Positions 8,376 to 17,810 of a stretch of DNA of 64,000 nucleotides are shown in pieces. Source of the DNA: a bacterium (GTDB lineage Bacteria; Armatimonadota; Abditibacteriia; Abditibacteriales; Abditibacteriaceae); the NCBI GenBank assembly GCA_004172935.1, contig SDZD01000004.1, positions 124,001 through 188,000 on the forward strand, read 5' to 3'. The first letter of the stretch is position 1; every line of letters starts with the position of its first letter. Position numbers and translations under genes: made by a program. The notes beneath the pieces were generated by a model that ran no database searches, was not told where the DNA came from, and worked only from the letters and a program-made list of their open reading frames with translations.

Positions 8376-9292
8376 AGCGATTCACCTACAGTCAAGCGGG
8401 CGCCGCGCGCCCAGTCGCCCGCGCTCATTTTGGCTTTGCCAGGAGCTTGAACTTCGAGTAGTCGCAATGAGTTTTCGCCCGCACCTATGACAATCGAATC
8501 GCGTTCGACGGCGACAATGTGGCCCGCTTCGCCGGGATTCGATTCGACTGTGGCGCGGAATATTTTGAGCGGGGCGCCGTTGGCGTCGCACCATGCGACC
8601 GGCCAGGGATTCATGGCGCGGATGGTGTTGTTGGCTTGCTCTGCACCTTTGGCCCAGTCGATGTGGGCGTCTTCGCGTTCGATTTGCGGGCAGAAGGTGA
8701 TGTTGGCTTCGTCTTGCGGGACGCGCGGCGCAGTTCCGGCATCGAGCAGAGCGAAAGTGTCGCGTAGGACGCCTGCACCAATTTCGGTGAGACGGGCCAA
8801 TAATTCGCCAGAGGTTTCGGTGGGCAATACCTCGACTTTTAGTTGTTGGATAATGGCGCCCGCGTCTAACTTGGCGGCCATCCACTGGGTTGTAACGCCG
8901 GTTACCTTGTCGCCATGCCAGAGGGCATATTGAACGGGTGCGGCGCCGCGCCAGCGCGGGAGCAGCGAAAAGTGTAGGTTGACGCAGCCTTTGGGCGCCA
9001 TTTCCAATATGGAGTTGGGCAGGATTTGCCCGTAGGCAACGACAGCGATAGCCTCGACTTCAAAGGCGCGCAACTCTTCGACGAAAGATTCGGCACGCGC
9101 CCGTTCGGGCTGCAAGACCGGGATACCGCTTTCTATAGCCCATTTTTTGACGGGCGACGAGATGATGTCCTTGCCACCGCGCCCACCGAGTTTGTCGGGC
9201 TGGGTGACGACCACGGCAATTTCGTGGTCGTTCGCCAGAGTTTCGAGACACGGCACCGCGAGTGCGGGCGTGCCCATGAAAGCAATTTTCAT
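8372..9292 (-). CDS. fmt: methionyl-tRNA formyltransferase
   Basis: A 306-residue enzyme that formylates initiator Met-tRNA with 10-formyl-tetrahydrofolate in the cytosol. The catalytic Asn-His-Asp set is visible: NLHFSLLPRWRGAAP gives Asn105 and His107, and KLDAGAI gives Asp143. The C-terminal OB-fold-like tRNA-binding domain is present from about residue 205. Length is normal. Its ATG overlaps the def stop (ATGA), and its own stop overlaps the predicted CTG start of rsmB (CTGA), so all three are probably translationally coupled. The pairing of def and fmt, which remove and add the same formyl group, is the classical arrangement. Confidence 0.96.
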   Translation of the reverse strand: MKIAFMGTPALAVPCLETLANDHEIAVVVTQPDKLGGRGGKDIISSPVKKWAIESGIPVLQPERARAESFVEELRAFEVEAIAVVAYGQILPNSILEMAPKGCVNLHFSLLPRWRGAAPVQYALWHGDKVTGVTTQWMAAKLDAGAIIQQLKVEVLPTETSGELLARLTEIGAGVLRDTFALLDAGTAPRVPQDEANITFCPQIEREDAHIDWAKGAEQANNTIRAMNPWPVAWCDANGAPLKIFRATVESNPGEAGHIVAVERDSIVIGAGENSLRLLEVQAPGKAKMSAGDWARGARLTVGESL

Positions 9293-9915
9293 TTGCTGGT
9301 GTTGTTACGCTCGACCCTTTCGCGCAACATGTCGAGGACGGCGACGTTGGGCGGAAATTTGCGCGCCTTGTAGGCGCTCAAAATGTCGTCGCGCGACACG
9401 CGGCGCAAAATGATGTCGTCTTCGCCTTCATCATCGACGGTTTCGATAAGCCATGAAATGGATTTTTGTTCGGCGCGTTCTAGATACAGCACACCGTCGA
9501 GGTGGTCGAGTTCGTGTTGCACACAGGTCGCGGCGCGGCCCATATCTTCGCCATCCTCCAGTTCGTAGCTGACGGGTTTGTTGTTCTGGTCGCGGCCAGA
9601 GATGATAACGCGCTTGGCGCGCTTGACTTTGGCCTGAACGCCAGGAATGCTGAGGCAGCCTTCTTCGCCTTCGACTTCGCCGGAGCGCAGCGTTATTTTG
9701 GGATTGATGAGAGCATGGCGCTCGTCACCGATGCGGAAGACGAAAATCCGTTTGGACACGCCGACCTGCGGGGCGGCGAGGCCCGCACCGTCGGCAGCGT
9801 CCATAGTTTCAAACATGTCTTGAATCAGTTTTTTGTCGGCAGGTGTGAGGCGATCAACAGCCGCCGCTTTTTTCTTAAGGACGGGATCGCCCCAAATACG
9901 AATCGGTAAAATCAT
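9289..9915 (-). CDS. def: peptide deformylase
   Basis: A 208-residue metalloenzyme that removes the N-terminal formyl group from nascent proteins. All three family motifs are intact: GAGLAAPQ (residues 43-50), EEGCLS (metal ligand Cys87) and QHELDH (His134, Glu135, His138). The open frame extends upstream into the peptidase gene, but MILPIRIWGDPVL is the typical deformylase N terminus, so that ATG is chosen. The C-terminal extension after about residue 165, including an acidic VDDEGEDD segment, is longer than in the shortest bacterial deformylases. First gene of the def-fmt-rsmB-lepB operon; a promoter should lie in the 100-bp gap upstream, but I could not identify a convincing one. Confidence 0.95.
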   Translation of the reverse strand: MILPIRIWGDPVLKKKAAAVDRLTPADKKLIQDMFETMDAADGAGLAAPQVGVSKRIFVFRIGDERHALINPKITLRSGEVEGEEGCLSIPGVQAKVKRAKRVIISGRDQNNKPVSYELEDGEDMGRAATCVQHELDHLDGVLYLERAEQKSISWLIETVDDEGEDDIILRRVSRDDILSAYKARKFPPNVAVLDMLRERVERNNTSK

Positions 9916-10015
9916 TTCTAAAACGCAGAGGTTATGGCACTTAGTCAACCACTTAGATGGGAAAGAGTTTGACTCGGCGACGAAATCTCGCGTTTTGTGA
10001 CCGATAATCCCCCTT

Positions 10016-11965
10016 TTAGCGGATACCTTCGCGCTGCCATTGGTTCCACAGTTCGCTTTGCCCAAGGCCCAACACATTGCGGAAGGCATCTTCGGGGGCG
10101 GTATCTTCACCGATTTGGCGCAGAATATCGAGAACCGCGTTTTTGCCCCATTTGGTGACGATGAAGTCGAGGATAGAGTTGGCTTGCGAATAGGCTAGAA
10201 AAGCTCGTTCGCCATCGACACGCCAGTCGCTCAGTTCGCCCATCGAAAGCAGCGTTCCAGCGTTGGTTGCGCGGCGAACACGCGAGATGTAGCCCTCGTA
10301 GCCGCCTTCGCAACTGGCGGCGATGCCCTCGTTGAACCATTCGGGAACCATGCGGCCCTTGGACAACTGGCGCACAGCGACGTGACCGTATTCGTGGGCG
10401 AGGGTGCCGAAGAGCGGTTGGGTGTCGGTGGTATCGGAGAAGGTATTAATTTCTTCGCCGAGTACCAGTGGCCCTGTGCGGGTGGTGACGAGTTTGGTGA
10501 GGGTGAGGGCCGCGACGAACTCATTGCCACCCTTTTCGGCGAATTGGGTGGTGTAGCGGGCAAATTCGCCCTGATTGTGCCAGAGCAAGACTTCGGTGTT
10601 ACCCATAGGGATGCCGAATCCCGCATAGACGGTGTGTTGAGCTTCTTCGAGCGAGGCCAGTAAGGTCACTATTTGCGGGTCGTTGGCCCAGGCGCGCACA
10701 GTGAAGAGTTGGGAGCGCAGGATGGTCGAGGGTTTGACTTTGGTCAACTTTGCGCGCTCGCGCAAGTGATCGAAGAGCAACTGCATCCAGCCGGTGTCGG
10801 CTTGGCGAAAGGCGCCACGCTGTTGAAGGTCGATTGCCTGATTCGTCCAGTTCTCAGCGCGGGCGTCTTCGGCAAGCCGTGAGTATTCGAGGGCGATGCG
10901 GAGCGCTCCCAGAGCATTGGGCTGGTTGCGCTGTTGCATCTGGAGAGCATTGATGAGGTAGGTGGGGTGATCCTGACCAAGCCCAACATTCTTTTCATCC
11001 TGTAGCTGTTTTACAACGGCGCTCTGGGCGTCGCGCGAACGATTTTTATCGGCTTCGCTGAGTTCAGCTGCAGGAACCAGGTTGGGGTCGAGCAGAGAGG
11101 CTTTGCGGAGTTCGTCGGCGCCTTCGTTCCATAGGCCCACTGCGAAGAGGGCACGGGCAAATTCGCGGTGGCTTGAGGCGAAGGTATAGTCGCGGCTCAC
11201 CATACGGTCGCGCCAACTGGAGGCGAGGGCATCTTGTTGGCTGTTGCGTCCCTTGAAGGGGTTGAAGGCGGCGCCAAGCCCCTGCCATGTGGCTCCCTGT
11301 TTGCCTGTGTTGGAGAAGATGAAATGAGCGCTGATACCACCCGTGCGCGGGGCGCGGCTCATCTGACGGTAGATGTAATCGCGCGGTCTGGTATTGGGAT
11401 CAGGATTTTGTGCGAGGACCGTCCCGGTCCATTGTTGGCGACGGAGGGCTATCCAGCGTCCGCCGACGCGCGAGGCGACGACATCGAGGATTTCGGGGCC
11501 GTCATCGGTGCGCTCGGATTCGATAGTTTTTTGAAGATCGGCGAGGGCTTCGGGGGGAGCGCTGAAACGGGTGGGACTGAGTGCGAACGAGCCATCTGCG
11601 GCGCGTGTGAGCCACAGCTCCTGTGTGCCAGCCGCGAGAGGGACGGGGAAGGCGCGCTGGATGGATATGCCGAAGACCTGACGAACCAGAGCGCCCGTTG
11701 GAGACACCGCGATGTGGGTGATGCGCGAAGAGATTTGAAGTGGCGAAGTATCGGCGGGTGGGGTCGCGCCGTAGTAGGTCAGGGCGTTTGCGTCGCCTTT
11801 GCGAGCCGTGTTTTCCAGTGTGAGTAGGGCGGCGGAGATGCTCTGGAAGTCGCGTGGGGTCGCGTTCGAAACCATCGGTGTTTCTTGCGCTCGAACGGAA
11901 GAAACGTGCAGCCCACACAACAGCAATGATGCTACGAAAATGGTATTAAGAAAGCGGGCAGACAT
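10016..11965 (-). CDS. secreted MA-type metallopeptidase (HExxH)
   Basis: The 649-residue product has a clear signal peptide (hydrophobic core, then VRAQE). A gluzincin zinc site is visible near the C terminus: AHEYGHVAVRQL (His524, Glu525, His528) followed 22 residues later by WFNEGIA, whose Glu546 would be the third ligand. This HExxH-(about 18)-NExxA layout is that of the peptidase MA-like family. The preceding 500 residues contain no recognised domain, apart from helical stretches around residues 260-400 (ALFAVGLWNEGADELRKASLLDP) that resemble TPR-like repeats. The substrate is unknown. It is transcribed in the same direction as def but with a 100-bp gap, so it is probably a separate unit. 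Confidence 0.75.
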   Translation of the reverse strand: MSARFLNTIFVASLLLCGLHVSSVRAQETPMVSNATPRDFQSISAALLTLENTARKGDANALTYYGATPPADTSPLQISSRITHIAVSPTGALVRQVFGISIQRAFPVPLAAGTQELWLTRAADGSFALSPTRFSAPPEALADLQKTIESERTDDGPEILDVVASRVGGRWIALRRQQWTGTVLAQNPDPNTRPRDYIYRQMSRAPRTGGISAHFIFSNTGKQGATWQGLGAAFNPFKGRNSQQDALASSWRDRMVSRDYTFASSHREFARALFAVGLWNEGADELRKASLLDPNLVPAAELSEADKNRSRDAQSAVVKQLQDEKNVGLGQDHPTYLINALQMQQRNQPNALGALRIALEYSRLAEDARAENWTNQAIDLQQRGAFRQADTGWMQLLFDHLRERAKLTKVKPSTILRSQLFTVRAWANDPQIVTLLASLEEAQHTVYAGFGIPMGNTEVLLWHNQGEFARYTTQFAEKGGNEFVAALTLTKLVTTRTGPLVLGEEINTFSDTTDTQPLFGTLAHEYGHVAVRQLSKGRMVPEWFNEGIAASCEGGYEGYISRVRRATNAGTLLSMGELSDWRVDGERAFLAYSQANSILDFIVTKWGKNAVLDILRQIGEDTAPEDAFRNVLGLGQSELWNQWQREGIR

Positions 11966-12055
11966 GGAAAATTAAAATAGCCAATTTCCAGAAACGCGGC
12001 GCGCTTAAAGGTTGCACTCTGTATCCCAATAATGTTGGGTTTGGGTAATAAAGGG

Positions 12056-13708
12056 TCACCGAATTGTAAATACGATGTCGTTATTGGCGTTGGTGTCGGC
12101 GGCGCCAGAACTGATATTGTGATCTTCGGTCGCCATCACGGTTTTCCACTTGCCGCCCAAGGGGCTGGCGGTGTCGCCGTAGAGGTTATGGAAGGTTTCT
12201 TCGGTGATGAGCATTCGGCAGTGATAGGTACCTGCTGGCAAGATGACCGGGTCGGGGCGCCCCGGCTCCAATTCATACCACAGGCCGATGCTGGAGAGGC
12301 CATTCTGCCCGTGCAGAGTGTCCCCTGTAGCGGGGGCGTAACTACCATAGCCGTAGTAGTAAGGGGGCTGGCTCGAAGTCATCGACCCATTGATGCGGAA
12401 TGAGCCGAAGAAGACATCTTTGGCGCCGCTTTGCCAGTCTTGCCAGGTGATGTGGTAGGAGCGGTCGCCCTTGATGTCGGCTTCGGCGTTACCATTGGCG
12501 TCGGTCACGAAATCGCCGATGAACTGGTAGCCATAGATGGTATCAGTAGTGTTGGAGGCGTAGACCGCATCGGTGATGGCGTTGGTGTTGCCTGAAGCAT
12601 TGGAATCGTTCCACCAGCGTCCCGCGTAGCCGAGTTGTTGGTTGGCCCAGTCGTCGCCGTTAATTGGGCTGGGTTGGCCGTTAGCGCCATTGACGAGGTG
12701 AACGTCGGGGGTACCGCTACGAGTCTTGTTGGTCGCCAGAACATAGGATTGATCGGTTCCGGCGCCGCGAGGGCCTATGACTGGTTTACCCGCCAGTTTG
12801 AGTTGGTAGGCGAAGTTAGGTTTGAGTCCGCGCGCTGAGATATGGCCGACGAAGTAGGGGACTTCAGGGGCGCGTTGGTAGGTGAGAACGACGTTATTGG
12901 CGCGGGCCAAATAGTCGAATTTGCCATTGGGTTGCCCTTCTATGAGCCAGTCGTTGAAGTGGTTGGCATTATCCTGATTATTTATTCGCTTTGAGCCGAT
13001 GTCCCACCAACGCTCGGAGGCCGATGCCCATGTATCGTTGTAGGGGACAAAGCGAACGGAGGCATTACCCGCTGGAGGTTGCGTTGGTTTTGGGGTGGCG
13101 GTTGGTACTGGGGTTGGGGTTGGTTTGGGAGTTGAAGTTGGCCGAGGGGTGGCTGTGGGTTTGGGCGTTGGTGTCAGGGTTGGTTTTGGTGTAGCTGTCG
13201 GCTTGGGAGTTGGCGTCGCTGTTGGGCGAGGTGTCGCTGTTGGCTTGGTTGTGGGTTTGGGGGTTGCTGTTGGGCGCGCCGTGGGGTTGACGACCGGGTC
13301 GTCGTTGCGGAGGGTGCAAGTGGCGGCGGGGTAGCGCGCGGTATATCCGGGGGCGCTGACGACGATGAAGAAGTATTCGTCGGCTTCACCGTAGGTGTCG
13401 CCTATGACTGTGACGGAGAATGGCATCTGGCGCACACCGGGGGCGAAGGTGAGCGTTTGGCTGGCGGCGATGTAGTCCGTACCAGCGCGGGCCGTGGCGT
13501 TTTTCGTGCTGACTTTGACTTGAAGGGGTGTCGTGCTTGGTTTCGACAGGTTGATAGGTAAGATCAACTGGCGCGGGCCACCATTGCCCTCGCGTGGGCT
13601 GACATCGGGCACCGTGATTTGTGGGGCCGGGGTGGGGGTTGGTGCCGCTCCCGCTGCCGTCGCGAGTGCAACCAGACAACCCCATAACATCGCCCGCAAT
13701 TGTTTCAT
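12056..13708 (-). CDS. secreted Calx-beta protein with Pro-Thr linker and C-terminal unknown domain
   Basis: This 550-residue exported protein has four parts. A signal peptide occupies residues 1-21. A Calx-beta-type sandwich follows at about residues 45-130 (ATARAGTDYIAASQTLTF and GDTYGEADEYFFI are typical). Then comes a long low-complexity linker made of PTATPKPT-like units (about residues 138-212), and finally a roughly 335-residue domain rich in Trp, Asn and Gly without a family I recognise. PT linkers commonly separate adhesive or catalytic modules of secreted proteins and may be O-glycosylated. The C-terminal part has segments such as YHITWQDWQSGAKDVFFGSF but no obvious active site. A surface-binding role is inferred. 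Confidence 0.65.
   Translation of the reverse strand: MKQLRAMLWGCLVALATAAGAAPTPTPAPQITVPDVSPREGNGGPRQLILPINLSKPSTTPLQVKVSTKNATARAGTDYIAASQTLTFAPGVRQMPFSVTVIGDTYGEADEYFFIVVSAPGYTARYPAATCTLRNDDPVVNPTARPTATPKPTTKPTATPRPTATPTPKPTATPKPTLTPTPKPTATPRPTSTPKPTPTPVPTATPKPTQPPAGNASVRFVPYNDTWASASERWWDIGSKRINNQDNANHFNDWLIEGQPNGKFDYLARANNVVLTYQRAPEVPYFVGHISARGLKPNFAYQLKLAGKPVIGPRGAGTDQSYVLATNKTRSGTPDVHLVNGANGQPSPINGDDWANQQLGYAGRWWNDSNASGNTNAITDAVYASNTTDTIYGYQFIGDFVTDANGNAEADIKGDRSYHITWQDWQSGAKDVFFGSFRINGSMTSSQPPYYYGYGSYAPATGDTLHGQNGLSSIGLWYELEPGRPDPVILPAGTYHCRMLITEETFHNLYGDTASPLGGKWKTVMATEDHNISSGAADTNANNDIVFTIR
13070..13295 (-). repeat. degenerate Pro-Thr-coding tandem repeat
   Basis: GT-rich low-complexity DNA encoding alternating PTATPKPT, PTPTPKP and PTATPRP units inside the Calx-beta gene. 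The unit length varies, so this is an imprecise codon-level repeat likely to slip during replication. Confidence 0.85.
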
Positions 13709-13774
13709 ACCGGGAGTTTCGCCATTTGCGGGCCAAACAGGTTTTTTGCGTCAAGTTTGGCCCGCAGCAGTGGT

Positions 13775-15103
13775 TCAGGCTTCGGGCTTTTTGCGGCGTT
13801 TGTTGCGGCGCAGACGCTTACCGCGATGGTAGGCGACGGTGCGGCGGGCGATGTGGCAATCGTACTCTTCGCGCAGTTTGGAAACAACTTCCTGATCGGT
13901 GAGCTGTGGGTGCTGGGCGATGAGACGGGCTACCACGTCGGTTTTGCTCTGACAAAGGAACAACAGCGGGATTTTGCCCCACGGCGTTTCGATGTGCTTG
14001 CCGCGAATGAGGCGCGATACCATCGAAGGGTGTTCTCCCAGATCGCGGGCGAGAGCTGCCTGAGCCAATGGCTTGAGTTGACGGGCATCGCCGGAACCCA
14101 GATAGTCGGTTTGCGACTGGCAGAGTGTGGTGATGAGACGCGATAGGGCCGACAGGCGCTGGTTGATGTAGCGGGCGCGCATCAACAAGTCGCGGGCATC
14201 TTCGGGGGCCTCTTTTTTGAGTTCCTTGAGCGCGCCCGGCTTGATGCGGTAGCGCTGGGTGTAGATCGAATCGTTGTGGAACTGGATGGCGAGATCGCCT
14301 TCCTTGATGGAAACGAAAGCCACCGGCTCGTCGTTGCTGGTGACAGCACGCGCGGGGGCGGCTTTTTTATCGGGTGTCATGCCGGAGGCTTCGTAGCCTT
14401 GCGCCATGTAAACCCTATCGGCCGCTTCCAGAACTTCCTCGGCTTCGCGGAGCGAACAGCCGAATTTTTCGGCGATTTCGTCGGCATCGTACTCGCCGCC
14501 CAGAACGTAGTCGAGAAATTCCTGTTCGGAGACTTCGTAGCGTTCGACGAAGTCGCGCGTGGTTTCGATAACTTCGCCCAAATCGACCAGTGCGCCACCT
14601 GCGACGGTGTCTTCCATCGTTGGCGAACGCTCTTCATCGCCGCCGCCGCCACTGCGTCCACCCGAACCGCGCGACAGCACTCCAGAGAGACCGCCTGAGC
14701 CTGTGGAGGTCAGGTAGCGCAAGAAGCGCAGGGTGTCGCCGATGGGGGCGCCGTATTTGTTGGCGATTTCGGGGGCGCGTTCGAGGGCGTGCTGCGAAAG
14801 GAAATCTTTTTCCCAGCCGTCGTGGTGCGTGATGCCATAAAACGAGAGATAATCCATCATCTGCTCGTCCATGAACTCTTCGTATTTTTCGCGCGGAATT
14901 TTGCCCCGTAGACGTACACGTGAGATGAGGCCATCGCTCATGAGGCGCTCGAAAGCCGGGTTGGTCTCTAGTGTGTCCACGTAGGAGCGAAACTCGCGTT
15001 CGGTTTGCGACAGGAGGGAGACGTATTCGGTCGGGGGCCGCCGCATCCGCATTGCTAGTTCTTCTGTTTGCGAACCGCGCATCCGCGCTGAGGGTGTTGC
15101 CAT
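13775..15103 (-). CDS. highly divergent sigma-54 (RpoN)-like protein
   Basis: The C terminus carries ARRTVAYHR, close to the RpoN box ARRTVAKYRE (residues about 419-428 of 442). About 80 residues upstream is an HTH block, LAQAALARDLGEHPSMVSRLIRGKHIETPWGKI, that aligns with sigma-54's L.dIA...g.HeSTiSR....Ky..tP.G. Before it, LLMRARYINQRLSALSRLI matches the helix that precedes the sigma-54 HTH. The N terminus has YVDTLETNPAFERL, resembling the end of region I (eel.ENP.LE), but it lacks the Gln-rich character. I chose the ATG that begins MATPSARMRG; a TTG 36 bases upstream is possible. A perfect TATAAT lies on the minus strand at 15159-15164. No sigma-54 activator is in the window. Role as a functional sigma factor is inference. 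Confidence 0.7.
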   Translation of the reverse strand: MATPSARMRGSQTEELAMRMRRPPTEYVSLLSQTEREFRSYVDTLETNPAFERLMSDGLISRVRLRGKIPREKYEEFMDEQMMDYLSFYGITHHDGWEKDFLSQHALERAPEIANKYGAPIGDTLRFLRYLTSTGSGGLSGVLSRGSGGRSGGGGDEERSPTMEDTVAGGALVDLGEVIETTRDFVERYEVSEQEFLDYVLGGEYDADEIAEKFGCSLREAEEVLEAADRVYMAQGYEASGMTPDKKAAPARAVTSNDEPVAFVSIKEGDLAIQFHNDSIYTQRYRIKPGALKELKKEAPEDARDLLMRARYINQRLSALSRLITTLCQSQTDYLGSGDARQLKPLAQAALARDLGEHPSMVSRLIRGKHIETPWGKIPLLFLCQSKTDVVARLIAQHPQLTDQEVVSKLREEYDCHIARRTVAYHRGKRLRRNKRRKKPEA

Positions 15104-15224
15104 GAGAGTTGAATAGATGCCGCTAAATTTTCGGCACAATGAACTTTAACCGTCAAACATTATAAAGCAAAAAGGCCACCCCGTTGCATAGCAAAATCTA
15201 AATTGAAGGGCTAAAATTCTGCCA

Positions 15225-16244
15225 ATGCTTCGATTCGTAGGCCCAGCTATTTTTTTGCTCTGTGTTAATGTGGCGGTTGCGCACGCTCAAACCGTGTGGA
15301 ATGGGCCTTTGCCCGTGCAAAACGAGCGGCCTTTTCAGAGCGCCTTTTTACATTTTGAGCCACGGAGTCCCGAAGTGCTGAATCGGGGCCAATCTCGCTA
15401 TGGCGTGGCATTTCATGTCGCCAATAACTTACTTATCCCCACAGAATCGAATGGAAGCGTTGTCGAAGAGGATTTCGAAACCGGACGCATCCAACTCAAC
15501 TACTCGCGTGGTATCGGCAAGGGCTGGGAAGTGGGGGCGCGAACGAACCTGATTGTGCGTGATAACGGCTTGCTCGATGGCCCAATCGAGTTCTATCACC
15601 GTTTGCTTGGGCTGGCGGGCAATGGCGAGGATAACCCGGCAGGACGCGACAACATTCCTCGCAATCGCGATATTTTATTTTTCCAAGATGCCAATGGTAA
15701 TGGGGTGGATTTAGCCAGTGCTTCGGGGCTGGGAGACACGACTTTGGAAGTGCGTCGCGAGCTTTCGAGCGGAGGCTTCGCTTCGGCACTGCGTTTTGGT
15801 GTGAAAATTCCCACTGGCAACGGCAGTCGTATTCTTGGCTCTGGGAGTTTCGATGCAGGTGTTGGTATCGATGTGCGCCGCGAGTTGAGTTCGAGGTTGG
15901 GACTATTTGGCAGCGCCAACGCCTTTATTTACGGCGACTCGAAAATTCCCAACGCGCAGAGTTCGGGGTTTGGGGGCGGACTGGGTCTGGAATATCGGGC
16001 CGGACACCGTGATTCGATTCTGGCGCAAATCGACGCGCAGAGCCGCACCATCACAACGGGGAACTCGTTCGCTGACCGCACTCCTGTTCTCGCCTCGGTG
16101 GGCTATAAGCATCGTTTCAGCGACAATAAAACCTTATTTGCCTCGTTCTCGGAGAACGGCGACTTCACCAATTACAACGCGCCGTTTTTAGGCAATATCG
16201 GGCCAGATTTCACGCTTTCAGTGGGATTTGAGTGGAGGCACTGA
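15225..16244 (+). CDS. DUF3187-like outer-membrane-type secreted protein
   Basis: A 339-residue product with a signal peptide (AVAHAQ cleavage region) followed by WNGPLPVQNERPFQSAFLHF, which matches the N terminus of DUF3187 proteins (GPLPVRNq.PF). The rest alternates short amphipathic strands and turns (for example GWEVGARTNLIV, DTTLEVRRELSS, SASVGYKHRF) and ends in FTLSVGFEWRH, an outer-membrane beta-barrel-like C terminus with terminal aromatic/His residues. Function is unknown; a porin-like or surface barrel is suggested. Its stop lies one base from the stop of the convergent unknown gene, with no room for a separate terminator. Confidence 0.65.
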   Translation: MLRFVGPAIFLLCVNVAVAHAQTVWNGPLPVQNERPFQSAFLHFEPRSPEVLNRGQSRYGVAFHVANNLLIPTESNGSVVEEDFETGRIQLNYSRGIGKGWEVGARTNLIVRDNGLLDGPIEFYHRLLGLAGNGEDNPAGRDNIPRNRDILFFQDANGNGVDLASASGLGDTTLEVRRELSSGGFASALRFGVKIPTGNGSRILGSGSFDAGVGIDVRRELSSRLGLFGSANAFIYGDSKIPNAQSSGFGGGLGLEYRAGHRDSILAQIDAQSRTITTGNSFADRTPVLASVGYKHRFSDNKTLFASFSENGDFTNYNAPFLGNIGPDFTLSVGFEWRH

Positions 16245-16245
16245 A

Positions 16246-16995
16246 TTACATCACGGTGCCGTCGCGGCATTGTTCGAGCCACTTCAGGCCATCATCATCA
16301 AACTCGGTGCGGTTTTCGTCGATGAAACGCTGGAGCCATGCGCTGCCCTTGGGGTGGCGCAAGTGTCCCAGACCGTGGAGACCGTAACTCATAGCGCGTT
16401 CGTCTTGAAGTTCGGCAATAGCAATGAGGGTTTCGAGCATCGCGTCCAACAGCGCCTGAGCTTCAGAGGGGAGGTCGTCGAAAGAAATTTCGATGTTATG
16501 TCCAGAGGTGCCGTAGTCATCGGCGTACATGGCTTCCATTAAATCGTCACCTTTTAGGCGCCACAAATGTTCGCTCCAGAAGAAAGTCAGCAATAAATCC
16601 CACCACATCCAGAAGCAGTTTTCTAACTCTTCGACTTCGCACTGGGCCACGAAATCGCGGAACGGGATGAGCATTGAGTGAACGCAGTCGAGGCGCTCTT
16701 TCAAGGGAATGGTTTCGTCGGCCAGTAGTTTTCCCATCTCCACTTCAGAAAATAAGATGAACCATATGCCCTGATTGAGTTGGGGAAGTGTGAACCGCTT
16801 GGATACCACGACGAACTCGCGGCACATGCGCGTAAAGTGCGATAGCAAGAGCTGTGTATCGGAGATGAAGAATTCGATGCCCCTTTGCCAATTGAAATCT
16901 TCGTTTGATTCTTCATCAGTTGAGGGGGCGGGATGGTCAAAAACGATTTTAAGCCAGCGTTCGTAGCGAACAGGGGAGAGGTTGAGAGTTGCCAT
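16246..16995 (-). CDS. hypothetical protein, cytosolic, acidic
   Basis: I do not recognise this 249-residue protein. It starts at an ATG (MATLNLSPVRYERW), has no signal peptide or membrane span, is acidic and rich in Trp, Phe and Leu, and looks all-helical. The C-terminal part SYGLHGLGHLRHPKGSAWLQRFID resembles a short HEAT-like or helical hairpin. The gene is convergent with the DUF3187 gene with one base between the stops. Normal codon use and a full-length open frame support that it is real. Confidence 0.6.
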   Translation of the reverse strand: MATLNLSPVRYERWLKIVFDHPAPSTDEESNEDFNWQRGIEFFISDTQLLLSHFTRMCREFVVVSKRFTLPQLNQGIWFILFSEVEMGKLLADETIPLKERLDCVHSMLIPFRDFVAQCEVEELENCFWMWWDLLLTFFWSEHLWRLKGDDLMEAMYADDYGTSGHNIEISFDDLPSEAQALLDAMLETLIAIAELQDERAMSYGLHGLGHLRHPKGSAWLQRFIDENRTEFDDDGLKWLEQCRDGTVM

Positions 16996-17147
16996 TTTTA
17001 CGAGGGAGTTGTTGTGAAATCAGGTTGTAGAGGCCGTATTTAAAGTGTAATGGGGAGAACGGTGGTTTTCTTTGTTTGTTGTGTTGCCGTTTACCGCGAT
17101 AGTTAGGAGAACTTGTACTGTTTGAATTAGTTTTCTTCGGACTAAAA

Positions 17148-17783
17148 ATGCGAAAAGCCTTCTCCCTCATCGAACTTTTGGTCGTCATCGCGATTATCAC
17201 CATTTTAGCGGGCATTTTGCTGCCTGTTTTTGCGACGGTGAGAGGGAAGGCGCGGCAGGCGTCTTGTACCTCTAATTTGCGTCAAATCGGGAATGCGGTG
17301 CAGATGTATTCGCAGGATTATGACGGGTACTTTCCTTACGGCATCGACCCTTCAGACCGTGATTGGCCCTCGACTTGGTCGAGTCATCCCTCATTTCATG
17401 CCCAAATTCCGCAGCTGCCTTATGTGCAGGACACGTTGAAAACCTATACCTCGGCTCCGGCGCTGTTTCGTTGTGCGGGCGATACGGGGTTGACTATCGC
17501 CGATTTTACGGGGCTGCCCATGAATGGTCTGCCGGCGAGTTTTGAAAAGTACGGCACCAGCTACTATTATCGGACGGAAGTTGCCGCCGACCTGATTAAC
17601 GAGAGCGCCGTGGCTACGCCCGACAAAATTAACCTTCTCTTCGATGGTGCTGGTCACTGGCATGGAACGCTCGTGCCACGCCGCCAGCGTTACAACGTGC
17701 TTTTTATCGACGGGCACGTGAAAAACATCACGCGGGAACAGATTAATGAGGCGTGGGCGACAGATATTACAACAGGGAATTAG
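17148..17783 (+). CDS. prepilin-type protein with H-x9-DG C-terminal domain
   Basis: The 211-residue protein begins [22 protein letters not shown]. This is the type IV pilin/pseudopilin N terminus: the processing site lies between Ala4 and Phe5 (here Ala instead of the usual Gly at -1), Glu9 is +5, and a long hydrophobic helix follows. The C-terminal NVLFIDGHVKNI is the H-x9-DG signature strand of the DUF1559/H-X9-DG class. Such proteins are processed by prepilin peptidase and assembled or anchored at the cell surface. Compared with the other four copies in the window it has a shorter leader and the variant FSLIELL. It is followed by a bidirectional terminator. Confidence 0.85.
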   Translation: MRKAFSLIELLVVIAIITILAGILLPVFATVRGKARQASCTSNLRQIGNAVQMYSQDYDGYFPYGIDPSDRDWPSTWSSHPSFHAQIPQLPYVQDTLKTYTSAPALFRCAGDTGLTIADFTGLPMNGLPASFEKYGTSYYYRTEVAADLINESAVATPDKINLLFDGAGHWHGTLVPRRQRYNVLFIDGHVKNITREQINEAWATDITTGN

Positions 17784-17810
17784 GGCGGTGGCCTAGCCCG
17801 ATCAGGGGAT

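Noticed and set aside
13095..13334. Plus-strand frame encoding GVGVGLGV-type sequence
   Set aside because: It is the antisense reading of the Pro-Thr linker repeat of the Calx-beta gene.
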